Source: Prochlorococcus sp. AG-347-I06 (GTDB taxonomy: Bacteria; Cyanobacteriota; Cyanobacteriia; PCC-6307; Cyanobiaceae). Taken from it: a stretch of 37,942 nt of DNA. Below are positions 8,464-16,748 of this stretch, piece by piece. The stretch's first letter is position 1. Each line of letters opens with the position of its first letter. Below the pieces are notes generated by a model. The model was not told the origin of the DNA and made no database searches. It saw only the letters and a program-made list of their open reading frames with translations. The translations under genes were made by a program, and so were the position numbers. The stretch is from assembly GCA_003281605.1 (NCBI GenBank), contig QCBM01000006.1, positions 1-37,942 of the forward strand, written 5' to 3'.

Positions 8464-9910
8464 TTGAAAAAAAATCCAAAAATAATTCCAATAATTTTAT
8501 GTGGAGGATCAGGTACTAGATTATGGCCAAAATCAAGAACTAGCCTCCCAAAGCAATATTTATCTTTTGATGAGAGTAATCTTTCCTTCCTTCAGTTAAC
8601 TCTAGAAAGAATAAAAGAAATTGATAATATTGATAATCCAATTGTTATTTGTAATGAAGAACATAGATTTATAACTGCTGAACAATTAAGACAAGTAAAT
8701 GTTCAAGCTAAAAGTATTATTTTAGAGCCTGTTAGAAAAAATACTTGTCCTGCTGTAGCTTTAGGAGCTTTAAGAGCATTAGAAATTGATGAAGAATCTA
8801 AACTTCTTATTCTTCCTTCAGATCATTTAATTAAAGACAAAACTGCCTTTATAAAAATAATTAAAGAAGCAGAGATATATGCCGATAAAGAAAATCTAAT
8901 TACCTTTGGGATAATACCAGAAGCTCCTGAAACAGGTTATGGCTATATAAAATCATCATGTCTATTTAATTTAGAAAATTTAAATTGTCTAAAAGTTGAA
9001 AAGTTTGTTGAAAAAACCAAGTAAAAAATTAGCCGAGGAATTTTTAAAAGATAAACGATTTACTTGGAACAGCGGAATGTTTCTTTTTAAAGCAAAAGTT
9101 ATAATTAATGAGATAGAAAAATATTCTCCTGAAATAATTGCATCATGTAGAAAAGCCTTAAAACAGAAAACAAATGACTTATATTTTGAAAAAATTGACA
9201 AAAAAGAATTTAATCTTTGCCCTAATATTTCATTAGATAAAGCTGTAATGGAAAAAACCCAAGCTTGTCTTGTTATGCCTATAAATATTGGATGGAGCGA
9301 TATTGGGGGTTGGAAATCATTTTGGGATAACTCAAAGAAAGATAAGTATGGGAATGTATTACTTGGGGATGTAATTCAAAAGTACGGGCAAAATAATTTA
9401 ATAAATAGTGAACATAGATTAGTTATTGGATTAGGTGTAGAAAATTTAATCATTATTGAGACTAATGATGCTGTTCTTATTGCAAATAGGAATTATTCTG
9501 AAGAGGTTAAAACTATTGTAAATGAATTAAAAAAAAGCTCCCGAATTGAAGTCGATGAACACAGAAAAATCTACAGACCATGGGGAAACTACACATTAAT
9601 AGAGGAAAGTATTTTATGGAAAGTAAAAAAAATTGAAGTAAAGCCATTTTCATCTCTATCGCTTCAAATGCATAATCATAGAGCTGAACATTGGATTATA
9701 GTTGAAGGTACTGCAACAGTTGAAATCGGAAATAATATTTTAGAACTTAAAAAGAATGAAAGTTGTCATGTTCCAATTAAAACGAAGCATCGATTATCCA
9801 ATAAAAAGCAAACAACTCTGATACTTATAGAAGTTCAAAGTGGAAGTTATTTAGGAGAAGATGATATTTTAAGATTTGAAGATGATTACGGAAGAGAAAA
9901 AAATAAATAA
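8464..9910 (+). pseudogene. manC: Mannose-1-phosphate guanylyltransferase / mannose-6-phosphate isomerase, reading frame broken by one base
   Basis: Makes GDP-mannose from mannose-1-phosphate and GTP; the C-terminal cupin interconverts fructose-6-P and mannose-6-P. Frame 1 (8464-9024, TTG start directly after a stop) carries the nucleotidyltransferase signature GGSGTRLWPKSRTSLPKQ and PSDHLI. It reads VEKFVEK, then stops at 9022-9024. The other frame supplies the expected continuation (PSKKLAEEFL, WNSGMFLF, MNIGWSDIGGW-type block) and the type II isomerase cupin (RPWGNYTLIEE, QMHNHRAEHWIIVEGTA, GEDDILRFEDDYGR). The span is 1447 bases, one more than 482 codons. Removing one A from the A6 run at 9011-9016 restores a full-length 481-residue protein. 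Both halves look conserved, so a sequence error or very recent mutation is more likely than old decay. It probably feeds the neighbouring glycan island. Confidence 0.85.
9011..9016 (+). other. A6 run at the manC frame change
   Basis: The coding strand reads GTTG, six A, then CC. Five A would give Glu-Lys-Pro-Ser-Lys-Lys and continue the conserved protein; six A gives Glu-Lys-Thr-Lys-stop. A +1 shift is required. Confidence 0.85.
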
Positions 9911-9930
9911 AATAATTAGTTAATTTTTTA

Positions 9931-10548
9931 TTAAAGTTTTCTCCAAACAGCTAATAATTTCCCTTGAATTGAGACTTCATCAAAACTAAGATTTAAAGGC
10001 TCATAGTTAGGATTTGCAGCTTCCAAAACAATATAATTTTTTTTTCTAAAAAAATATTTAAGTGTAGTGCCTGATCCAGGAACCATCGCACTAACTATTG
10101 TTCCATTTTTCAAGGAGTATGAATCTTTTACTGGTTCCATAAGAACCATATCACCATTTGCTATACAAGCATCTATCATTGAATCTCCATTAACTGTAAG
10201 AGCAAAAATATCCTTTTTCTTAAGGACATCAGATAAATCTAAATTTTCTTGCACATCTGCAAAAGTTTCAATTAATCCTCCAGCAGCAACAGAACCCATT
10301 ATTGGAACCACATCAGAAATCTCATCAACAATTTGCATCGTTCTAGCTTTCCCTTCTTGCCATGAGATATATCCTTTTTCTTGTAGATGCCTTAAGCGGC
10401 TTTGAATAGGAGCTGGAGATTTTAATCCCATAGCTTGCATCATCTGTCTTATTGATGGACTGTGCTGAAATTTTTTCATATAGTTCTTTATCCAGCCGTA
10501 CAGCTCATTTTGCGCCTCAGTAAGATTATTGCCAGAAAATGTTTCCAT
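9931..10548 (-). CDS. lexA: LexA SOS repressor
   Basis: A 205-residue transcriptional repressor with autoprotease activity. The N-terminal winged helix (about 8-70) includes SPSIRQMMQAMGLKS (30-44) and a QSRLRHLQEKGYI recognition region (49-61). The C-terminal S24 peptidase domain keeps all the key parts: the Ala89-Gly90 cleavage site in SVAAGG, Ser123 in GDSM and Lys164 in TLKYF. RecA-stimulated self-cleavage should therefore work, unlike the LexA of Synechocystis, which is reported to lack these features. The gene is convergent with manC (stops 20 bases apart) and lies downstream of argF on the same strand. Its short leader holds two LexA-box-like sites, implying autorepression. Confidence 0.96.
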   Translation of the reverse strand: METFSGNNLTEAQNELYGWIKNYMKKFQHSPSIRQMMQAMGLKSPAPIQSRLRHLQEKGYISWQEGKARTMQIVDEISDVVPIMGSVAAGGLIETFADVQENLDLSDVLKKKDIFALTVNGDSMIDACIANGDMVLMEPVKDSYSLKNGTIVSAMVPGSGTTLKYFFRKKNYIVLEAANPNYEPLNLSFDEVSIQGKLLAVWRKL

Positions 10549-10578
10549 AAAACAAATGTACTCTAATACATTTGTACC
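10549..10578 (-). promoter_or_regulatory. Two tandem LexA-box-like operators before lexA
   Basis: Read on the lexA strand, GGTACAAATGTATT (10578-10565) and AGTACATTTGTTTT (10562-10549) each match 13 of 14 positions of the cyanobacterial LexA consensus RGTACNNNDGTWCB as I remember it, both missing only the C at position 13. They also form a perfect 8-base inverted repeat, CAAATGTA and TACATTTG (10553-10560 and 10567-10574), around a 6-base spacer. The second box abuts the start codon, so binding should block transcription or initiation of lexA. The operator role is inferred. Confidence 0.65.
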
Positions 10579-10603
10579 TCTTAATTAATTTTTTTGCAAT
10601 GTT

Positions 10604-11530
10604 TCAGGAAAGGAGACAAGCTAAAAGTGCTTGTTGTACATGCATTCTATTTTCTGCTTGTTCAAAGATTCTACTATTTTTACTTTCAATCACTTCATCA
10701 GTTATCTCTTTAGTTCTATAGGCAGGAAGACAATGAAGAATAATTGCATTTTTGTCTGCATTTCTTACTAAATTAGGGTCAATAGTAAATCCAAGAAAGT
10801 TTTTATCTTTATTTTCTTTTTGATTTTCTTCCCCCATTGATGACCAAACATCTGTATACAAAACATTTGCTCCCTGTACCGCAGAAATTGGATCATGAGT
10901 AATTTTTAATAAATTTTTATTTTTATAAATGTTTTTGGCTCTATTGATAACCAAATCATTCGGTTCATAACCCTTAGGGCATGCAATTCTAACTTCTACT
11001 CCCAATAAAGCTCCATACAAAATTAGAGAATTAGCGACATTATTACCATCTCCTATAAAGGTCAAAACCACTTTTTTATAATCACTAAATTCCTCTTTAA
11101 TTGTCATGAAATCGGCAAGTGCTTGGCAGGGATGCTCTAAATCTGTGAGGGCATTAATAACTGGCTTAGAAGACCATTTTGAATACTCTTCAATATCAGT
11201 TTGTTTAAAGGTTCTTATTGCGAGAACATCGCAATATCTACTTAACACTCTCGCTGTATCTTTAATTGGCTCGCCCCTTCCAATTTGTGAAGTTGTTGGA
11301 TTTAAATCAACCGTTGTACCGCCAAGTCTGGACATTGCCACATGGAAACTAACCCTTGTACGAGTAGAAGATTTATCAAAAATAAGCCCTAAGACTTTAT
11401 CTTGTAATTTAAAATTTAAATCTTTATTTTTAAAATTTTTAGCTATCTCAAGGATATGTAGAAATTCATCAAATGATGTATCCAAGCTTGATAAAAAATG
11501 TTTTTTTTCGAGCTTGATTGGGTTTAACAT
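10604..11530 (-). CDS. argF: Ornithine carbamoyltransferase
   Basis: Condenses carbamoyl phosphate with ornithine to citrulline in arginine synthesis; a soluble trimer in the cytoplasm. The 308-residue length is standard. The carbamoyl-phosphate site STRTR is at 55-59, HPCQ at 133-136, a GDGNNVANSL block at 161-170, and the ornithine-site HCLP at 266-269, followed by AYRTKEITDEVIE. The ATG at 11530 lies 28 bases after the ftsH stop, so the two may share a transcript. The lexA leader follows its own stop by 25 bases. Confidence 0.97.
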   Translation of the reverse strand: MLNPIKLEKKHFLSSLDTSFDEFLHILEIAKNFKNKDLNFKLQDKVLGLIFDKSSTRTRVSFHVAMSRLGGTTVDLNPTTSQIGRGEPIKDTARVLSRYCDVLAIRTFKQTDIEEYSKWSSKPVINALTDLEHPCQALADFMTIKEEFSDYKKVVLTFIGDGNNVANSLILYGALLGVEVRIACPKGYEPNDLVINRAKNIYKNKNLLKITHDPISAVQGANVLYTDVWSSMGEENQKENKDKNFLGFTIDPNLVRNADKNAIILHCLPAYRTKEITDEVIESKNSRIFEQAENRMHVQQALLACLLS

Positions 11531-11988
11531 TTAACTCTATATGGAAACCTAAATTGTACTATGCAGGCATTTTACTTTCTGCTAGAAGAGTTTTGAGATC
11601 CTCCCCTTCAATAACTTCCTCTTTTAGAATTTTTTGGGAAATCGATTCAAGGAGAGGTAAATTATTCCTCAATATATTAAGTGCAGTTTCATGCGCATCA
11701 TCTACTAAATCTCTAACTTCTTTATCTATAGCTTGGGCTGTAGCATCACTAACGGATCTTCTAGGATTATTTCCATTACCTAAAAACTGACCTCCACCTT
11801 GTTTGTCATAAGCAAGAGGGCCAAGAATATCACTCATCCCGAAAGTACCCACCATTTGTTCTGCTATATCGGTTGCTCTTTGCAAATCATTTGAGGCTCC
11901 AGTAGTAATCTTTCCAAAAACTACCTCTTCTGCAGATCTTCCACCAAGAAGTGTAGCAATTTGTCCCTTTAATTCCTCTTTAGAATTC

Positions 11989-11994
11989 AAAAAA
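11989..11994 (-). other. T6 run (coding strand) at the second ftsH frame change
   Basis: On the coding strand the text is AGA, six T, GAATTC. With six T the frame reads Arg-Phe-Phe-Glu-Phe-stop. With five it reads Arg-Phe-Leu-Asn-Ser-Lys-Glu and joins the conserved tail containing GGRSAEEVVFG. Confidence 0.85.
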
Positions 11995-12374
11995 TCTTTC
12001 TTCAGTAGGCAATTGAAGCGTATAGCCAAGTGCACTCATACCTCTTGGCACAATTGAAATTTTTGCAACTTTTGAACCTCCAGGCATAAGATGCCCTACT
12101 ATTGCATGACCCACTTCGTGATAGGCAACAACTTTCTTTTCATCATCTTGCAAAACACGACTCTTCTTTTCCAAACCGGCGACAACTCTCTCAATAGCTT
12201 CACTTAAATCTTGTTGTTCTACACTTTTCCTTTTTGCTCTTGCTGCGAGTAAAGCAGCTTCATTTACCATGTTAGCCAAATCAGCCCCTGCGAATCCACT
12301 AGTAGCTTGAGCAATTGAATCTAAGTCAATTGAATCTGCAAGTTTAACTTTTTTCGTATAGATCTCTAATATAG

Positions 12375-12380
12375 TTTTTT
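12375..12380 (-). other. A6 run (coding strand) at the first ftsH frame change
   Basis: On the coding strand the text is GGTAG, six A, CTATA. With six A the frame leaves the conserved protein at SGRKNYIRD and soon stops. With five it continues [18 protein letters not shown], the expected FtsH sequence. Confidence 0.85.
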
Positions 12381-13445
12381 CTACCAGATAAATCTGGTCT
12401 ATCAACTAAAACCTGTCTGTCAAATCTACCGGGTCTTAAAAGTGCTGCGTCAAGCACTTCGGGCTGGTTAGTAGCAGCAAGAACTATAACTGGCTTATCA
12501 GCGGAGGCAAATCCATCCATTTCAGTAAGAAGCTGATTTAAAGTCTGTTCTCTTTCATCATTACCACCAACTACACCCATTGATCCTGAACGACTTTTAC
12601 CAATAGCATCTAATTCATCAATAAAAATGATGCAAGGAGCTTTCTTCTTTGCTTGTTCAAATAAATCCCTGACTCTTGCTGCACCTGCACCAACAAAAAG
12701 TTCAACAAATTCAGATCCTGAGATAATAAAGAAAGGAACTTCTGCTTCTCCAGCGACCGCTTTGGAGAGAAGAGTCTTTCCTGTTCCTGGAGGACCAACT
12801 AAAAGAACACCTTTAGGTATTCTTGCACCTATATCTGTGTATCTTTCTGGTTTCTTTAAAAAATCAACTATTTCTGTGAGTTCGTCCTTAGCTTCATCGA
12901 CCCCTGCAACATCTGCAAATGTTACTTTAGATTCATCATCAGGTACATAAACTTTAGCTTTACTTTTAGTAAAACTTAGAGCTCCTTGAGCTCCTCCTCC
13001 TCCCATACTTCTTCTAGCAAAAAATTGTAAAACAAGAATAAAAATTAAAGGAGGAACAACCCAACTCAAAATGGTTGAGAAGAAATTAGGTTTCTTTGGG
13101 GGAGCAGCAGCAAATTCCACCCCTTTACTTTCTAGCCTTTGTGGGAGGTCCATATCAAAAATCGGAGTAGTCGCTAATACTGAAGGGGCCCCTTCTTCAG
13201 CTCCATTTAACTCATATCTAATCTGTTCCTGAGTGATATATGCACGCTTTACTTCACCATCATTAACCTGATCAATAAATAAAGAATAAGGAACCCTAGG
13301 GATTTGCATATTTTGGTTTGGGAAAAGGCTACTAAATAAAAGTAATGCTCCAACTCCTATCAAAATAATATTTACAATTCCAAATCTTCTATTAGGTTGA
13401 TTATCGTCTTGTCTTATTGGCATAGTTATGATCAATTTTGAACTT

Positions 13446-13451
13446 ATTATA
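13446..13451 (-). promoter_or_regulatory. Possible -10 element of the ftsH promoter
   Basis: TATAAT on the minus strand lies 22 bases before the ftsH ATG, in the 115-base gap after ribD. No clear -35 element was found at the usual distance, so this is only a candidate in AT-rich DNA. Confidence 0.3.
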
Positions 13452-13538
13452 AACTAAACGAAGAGTTTCCGTATCTGTATTGTTTTTTTTGGGTAAGAAC
13501 CGTACGATACTTTGACTCATAAAAATTAGTATAAAAAT

Positions 13539-14633
13539 TTAATTTTTGAATAAGCTCTTAACACATATATCATTCCCAATCAAACTCAACTGAGAATCAT
13601 TTAATTTAATAATTTCGTGCATTTCTTTAAATTCAAAATCGCTTAAGGGATTCATACTATTTTCTCCACCAAAAATTTTTGGTGCTATAAAAGTAATAAG
13701 TTCCTGGATGCAATTAGATTGGATAGCGGCAGTAGCCAATCCTGGGCCACATTCCCAAAGAACTTTATTACATCCTTTTTTTGCAAGTATTTTTGAAATC
13801 AACTCTGGATTATCTGATGATACTTTTTCTATCTCCACACATTTCGGAATCCTAGAGAGGTAGCTTTCATTTGCTGAGGAAGAATCATAAATAACTAAAG
13901 TTTTTGCCTTACTACAATCCCAAAGATTAGATTTTGAAGGAAGATCTAAACTTTTTGTAAAAACAACTCTTAAAGGCTCAGGTTTTTTTAAACCTCTAGT
14001 AGTCAATAATGGATTATCTTTCCTTAATGTATTTCCACCAATGATTATTGCATCAAATTCTGCTCTAAAAGAGTGAACTAGTGCCCTTGATTCTTCACAT
14101 GTAATCCATTTACTTTTTCCATTTTTTAGAGCTATTCTTCCATCAATACTCATTGCCCATTTAAGAACACCAAATGACTTTTTAGTAATATTTCTATGAA
14201 TAAAAGCCTCATTTAATTTGAGAGATTCTTTTTTACATAATCCTAAGTGAACTTGAATTCCCGCCTCTTTTAGGATTTTTATACCTTTACCACAGACTCT
14301 TTTATCAGGGTCTTCCATAGATATGTATATCTTTTTTAAACCAGAGGATATCACCTTATCCACACATGGAGGTGTTTTCCCTTGATGGCAACAAGGTTCA
14401 AGATTCACATACATTGTTCCACCTTTTGCATCCTTTTTTAAATTATTAATAGCCATTGCCTCTGCATGAGGCATCCCCGCTTTATAGTGAAATCCTTCTG
14501 AAATCAGGTTTCCCTTTTTATCAAGTATTACTGCTCCTACTCTTGGATTCGGACTCGTTGTATTTTTTCCTAACGAAGCCAAATAAATTGCCCTTTTCAT
14601 CCATTTTGTATGGCTTACATTTTTTTCAGACAT
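13539..14633 (-). CDS. ribD: Bifunctional riboflavin biosynthesis deaminase/reductase RibD
   Basis: Catalyses the second and third steps of the GTP branch of riboflavin synthesis: deamination of the diaminopyrimidine, then NADPH reduction of the ribosyl chain. Counted from the ATG at 14633 (a TTG two codons earlier is possible), the deaminase zinc site is HAE at 56-58 and PCCHQGKTPPC at 80-90. The reductase domain starts near 150 with KSFGVLKWAMSIDGRIA, followed by DAIIIGGNTLRKDNPLLTTR and the C-terminal LWECGPGLATAA block. Length 364 is normal. The DUF3122 gene ends 16 bases upstream. RibF, which uses riboflavin, is also in this window at 20195. Confidence 0.96.
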   Translation of the reverse strand: MSEKNVSHTKWMKRAIYLASLGKNTTSPNPRVGAVILDKKGNLISEGFHYKAGMPHAEAMAINNLKKDAKGGTMYVNLEPCCHQGKTPPCVDKVISSGLKKIYISMEDPDKRVCGKGIKILKEAGIQVHLGLCKKESLKLNEAFIHRNITKKSFGVLKWAMSIDGRIALKNGKSKWITCEESRALVHSFRAEFDAIIIGGNTLRKDNPLLTTRGLKKPEPLRVVFTKSLDLPSKSNLWDCSKAKTLVIYDSSSANESYLSRIPKCVEIEKVSSDNPELISKILAKKGCNKVLWECGPGLATAAIQSNCIQELITFIAPKIFGGENSMNPLSDFEFKEMHEIIKLNDSQLSLIGNDICVKSLFKN

Positions 14634-14649
14634 CTCCAAAAAATCAAAT

Positions 14650-15150
14650 TCAGTTTATTGATCTCCACTCTTTAACAACGAAGGGAGGAACAGGCAATTC
14701 AGAAAAAACACCTGACAAAGATAATCTTAATGGTCTATTTTTATCTAAATTTTTAATCAATTCATCAAGATCGAATTCTGCTGCAGCTTGTCTTCCATCA
14801 TTTGCTAATTCCGTATTAAGTAATGTTTTATCATCTAAAAGCCACTTTTTTCTACCTGATTCAACCCTTAATTCAGAGGGATGATCAATTCTGAGATTTC
14901 CTGGATATCCTATTACTCTCAAGATCAATTTATCTTCAAAAAAAGGTGATTTATAAGCTACTAATTGCCAAGTTTCAAAGTCCAAGTCCCTTAAAAATTC
15001 ACTACTAGCATTCATTAATTCCCCATTTATTTCTGTTTCTGCAACCTCTGCAGATACTTTTATTGGGTTAAAAATGAAGGATAGTAGTAAAAGTAAAGGA
15101 AATATTCCTTTTAAAAAAATATTTTTACTTGATTTTGTAATTTTCTTCAT
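14650..15150 (-). CDS. DUF3122 family exported protein of unknown function
   Basis: 166 residues. A positively charged N-terminus and hydrophobic core (about 13-27, IFLKGIFPLLLLLSFIF) followed by a KVSAEVAE region suggest a signal peptide cut near residue 34, so the mature protein is probably periplasmic or lumenal. The rest resembles the cyanobacterial DUF3122 family as I remember it: LRDLDFETWQLVAYKSPF near 53, LRVIGYPGNLRIDHPSEL near 76, and a C-terminal PPFVVKEW. Function is unknown. Its ATG overlaps the end of the upstream small gene by 26 bases and ribD follows 16 bases after its stop, so the three probably form one transcript. Confidence 0.75.
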   Translation of the reverse strand: MKKITKSSKNIFLKGIFPLLLLLSFIFNPIKVSAEVAETEINGELMNASSEFLRDLDFETWQLVAYKSPFFEDKLILRVIGYPGNLRIDHPSELRVESGRKKWLLDDKTLLNTELANDGRQAAAEFDLDELIKNLDKNRPLRLSLSGVFSELPVPPFVVKEWRSIN

Positions 15151-15376
15151 TTTCAGAATCCATCAGGGCATCTAGAGTTACAGCTGTTCTTACAATAGCT
15201 TGATATCTTTTGATTATTTTACGATTTTTTTCTATAACTCGAGATAAATTCAAAGTGTCATTTTCAGAATAGCTAGATGTTAAATCGCTAGAATCTTCTT
15301 CAATAAACTCAAATTCACTATCTTTATTAATTAGAGTTAACAATAAATCATGTAATCTTTTTCTCCTTTCAGACAA
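15125..15376 (-). CDS. Small conserved-looking hypothetical protein
   Basis: 83 residues from a TTG that directly follows an in-frame TAA; there is no ATG in the first 70 codons. The product is soluble and helical in look: a basic start (SERRKRLHDLLLTLI), an acidic Ser-rich middle (about 21-42) and a basic NRKIIKRYQAIVRTAVTLDAL helix. No domain recognised. The 26-base overlap with the DUF3122 gene and the divergent position opposite cobL (83 bases apart) support it being a real gene at the head of the ribD unit. Confidence 0.65.
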   Translation of the reverse strand: MSERRKRLHDLLLTLINKDSEFEFIEEDSSDLTSSYSENDTLNLSRVIEKNRKIIKRYQAIVRTAVTLDALMDSENEENYKIK

Positions 15377-15459
15377 TTAATTTATTATGATAGCTCGGAT
15401 AATAATAAGATAATTTAATAAAACATTCAAACAATTAAATTCCATTTCATGAAATATTG

Positions 15460-16704
15460 ATGACTGAAGTTAATAAAAAAATTCATGTAATTGGGATTAA
15501 TTCTTATAAATTTGAGGATCTTTCTTTAAAATTACAAAATCTATTTTTAGAAACAGAAAATATTGCAGTTCCAAATTCATATTTTGAAGAAATTAAATCA
15601 TGGAACGAAAATGATTTAATTAAAAAGAAATCATTTTTTTCGAGCAAAAGTAATAACGAACTGATTAACTGGCTTCAATCTCAAAAAAGTGATGTAATTC
15701 TAATTTCTAGAGGAGATCCACTCTGGTTTGGAATTGGGAGAATACTTCTAGAAAATTTTTCAAAAGATGAATTAAGTTTTTACCCTTCGAATACTTGCAT
15801 TCAAAAAGCATTTAGCAAGTTAAAGATTCCATGGCAAGATACTGTTAATATAAGTATTCACGGCAGAGATTCGACTAGGTTAGTTGATGCTCTTAAATCA
15901 AGGCCTTCAAGTTTGGCTATTATTACAGATTCAAATAATAAAAGTTTAGAAATAATCAAAAAAAACTTATCAGAATTAAATCTTATTGACTTCTACGATT
16001 TTTGGCTCTGTGAAGAGATTGGTTTTGAGAATGAAAAGATAAGAAAATTAAATCTTAAGGAATCATTACCATCTGACATATCAAGTTTGAACATTGTTGT
16101 TCTTAAAAGAACAAAAAAAAATTACTCGAATAATAATCTCCCTCTTTTCGGAATAAGTGACCATATTTTTAAGACTTTTGATGATAGACCAAACTTATTA
16201 ACTAAAAGAGAGGTTCGCGTTCAAATCTTAGCGGATCTAGAGCTCCCAAAAAATGGCGTAATATGGGACATAGGAGCAGGTTGTGGGTCAATTGGGTTAG
16301 AGGCATTAAAATTAAGGCCTAACTTAGATTTGTTTTGTATCGATAAAAGGATTGGATCAAAAGCATTAATACTAGAAAATTCAGAAAGGCTTGGCGTTAA
16401 ACCAAAATTTATTTGTGAAGAAAACATAAATAATATCTTGAATACAAAAAATTTAAGTCCTTTTAAAAAACCTAATAGATTAGTAATTGGAGGCTGTGAT
16501 AAAAAGACTAAACTTCAAATTATTAATTTCTTGGATCAGTGGATGAGTATTGGAGATATTATCGTTATCCCAATAATTGACTTTCAAACTATTAAAGAGC
16601 TGAAGGAGGCATTAGAAGATAAAAAATTTCAAAACAAATTTAAATTTAATTCAGACCTACAAAAGCTTAAGTATTGCCGAGGGAATGAGATTAGAACCAA
16701 ATAA
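15460..16704 (+). CDS. cobL: Precorrin-6Y C5,15-methyltransferase (decarboxylating), CbiE-CbiT fusion
   Basis: Adds methyl groups at C5 and C15 of the corrin ring and removes the C12 acetate carboxyl during cobalamin synthesis. From the ATG at 15460 (a TTG is immediately upstream) the CbiE half covers about 1-215, with SRGDPLWFGIG at 83-93 and SIHGRDS near 132. The CbiT half covers about 230-414, with DRPNLLTKREVRVQILADL (242-260) and the SAM-binding DIGAGCGSIGLEAL (270-283). The 414-residue length matches fused CobL proteins. It stands alone on the plus strand between the divergent small gene and convergent nadK. In Prochlorococcus it would serve pseudocobalamin production. Confidence 0.95.
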   Translation: MTEVNKKIHVIGINSYKFEDLSLKLQNLFLETENIAVPNSYFEEIKSWNENDLIKKKSFFSSKSNNELINWLQSQKSDVILISRGDPLWFGIGRILLENFSKDELSFYPSNTCIQKAFSKLKIPWQDTVNISIHGRDSTRLVDALKSRPSSLAIITDSNNKSLEIIKKNLSELNLIDFYDFWLCEEIGFENEKIRKLNLKESLPSDISSLNIVVLKRTKKNYSNNNLPLFGISDHIFKTFDDRPNLLTKREVRVQILADLELPKNGVIWDIGAGCGSIGLEALKLRPNLDLFCIDKRIGSKALILENSERLGVKPKFICEENINNILNTKNLSPFKKPNRLVIGGCDKKTKLQIINFLDQWMSIGDIIVIPIIDFQTIKELKEALEDKKFQNKFKFNSDLQKLKYCRGNEIRTK

Positions 16705-16748
16705 TCCTGTTTTTCTATTAAAAGGGAAAAAATAAATTCAAATAATTG

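Larger units (their letters stand above)
11559..13423 (-). pseudogene. ftsH: ATP-dependent zinc metalloprotease FtsH, reading frame broken twice
   Basis: A membrane-anchored AAA+ protease that removes damaged membrane proteins, including photosystem II D1 in cyanobacteria. From the ATG at 13423 the parts are: N-terminal membrane segment (about 16-34), a thylakoid-lumen or periplasmic domain, a second segment ([20 protein letters not shown]), Walker A GPPGTGKT, Walker [22 protein letters not shown], the zinc site HEVGH in the middle frame, and a C-terminal helical domain. The frame breaks at runs 12375-12380 and 11989-11994. Taking one base from each gives one protein of about 620 residues, the normal size. 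All segments look well conserved, so the breaks are suspicious as sequence errors. Picocyanobacteria carry several ftsH paralogues; which one this is was not determined. argF follows after 28 bases. Confidence 0.88.

Noticed and set aside
9005-9020. Programmed -1 ribosomal frameshift in manC
   Set aside because: The run lies in frame as GAA AAA ACC, not as the A_AAA_AAC slippery heptamer, and the needed shift is +1. No downstream stem was seen.
11106-11534. 142-codon plus-strand frame opposite argF
   Set aside because: It lies wholly antisense to a clearly conserved enzyme, has no recognisable product and no upstream signals; a shadow frame.
12610-12950. Alternative frames on both strands inside ftsH
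   Set aside because: They overlap the AAA+ core, which is plainly coded in the minus-strand frame; the others read as scrambled versions.
14456-14884. 142-codon plus-strand frame across the ribD/DUF3122 boundary
   Set aside because: Antisense to two supported genes, low-complexity Leu/Ser composition, no family resemblance.
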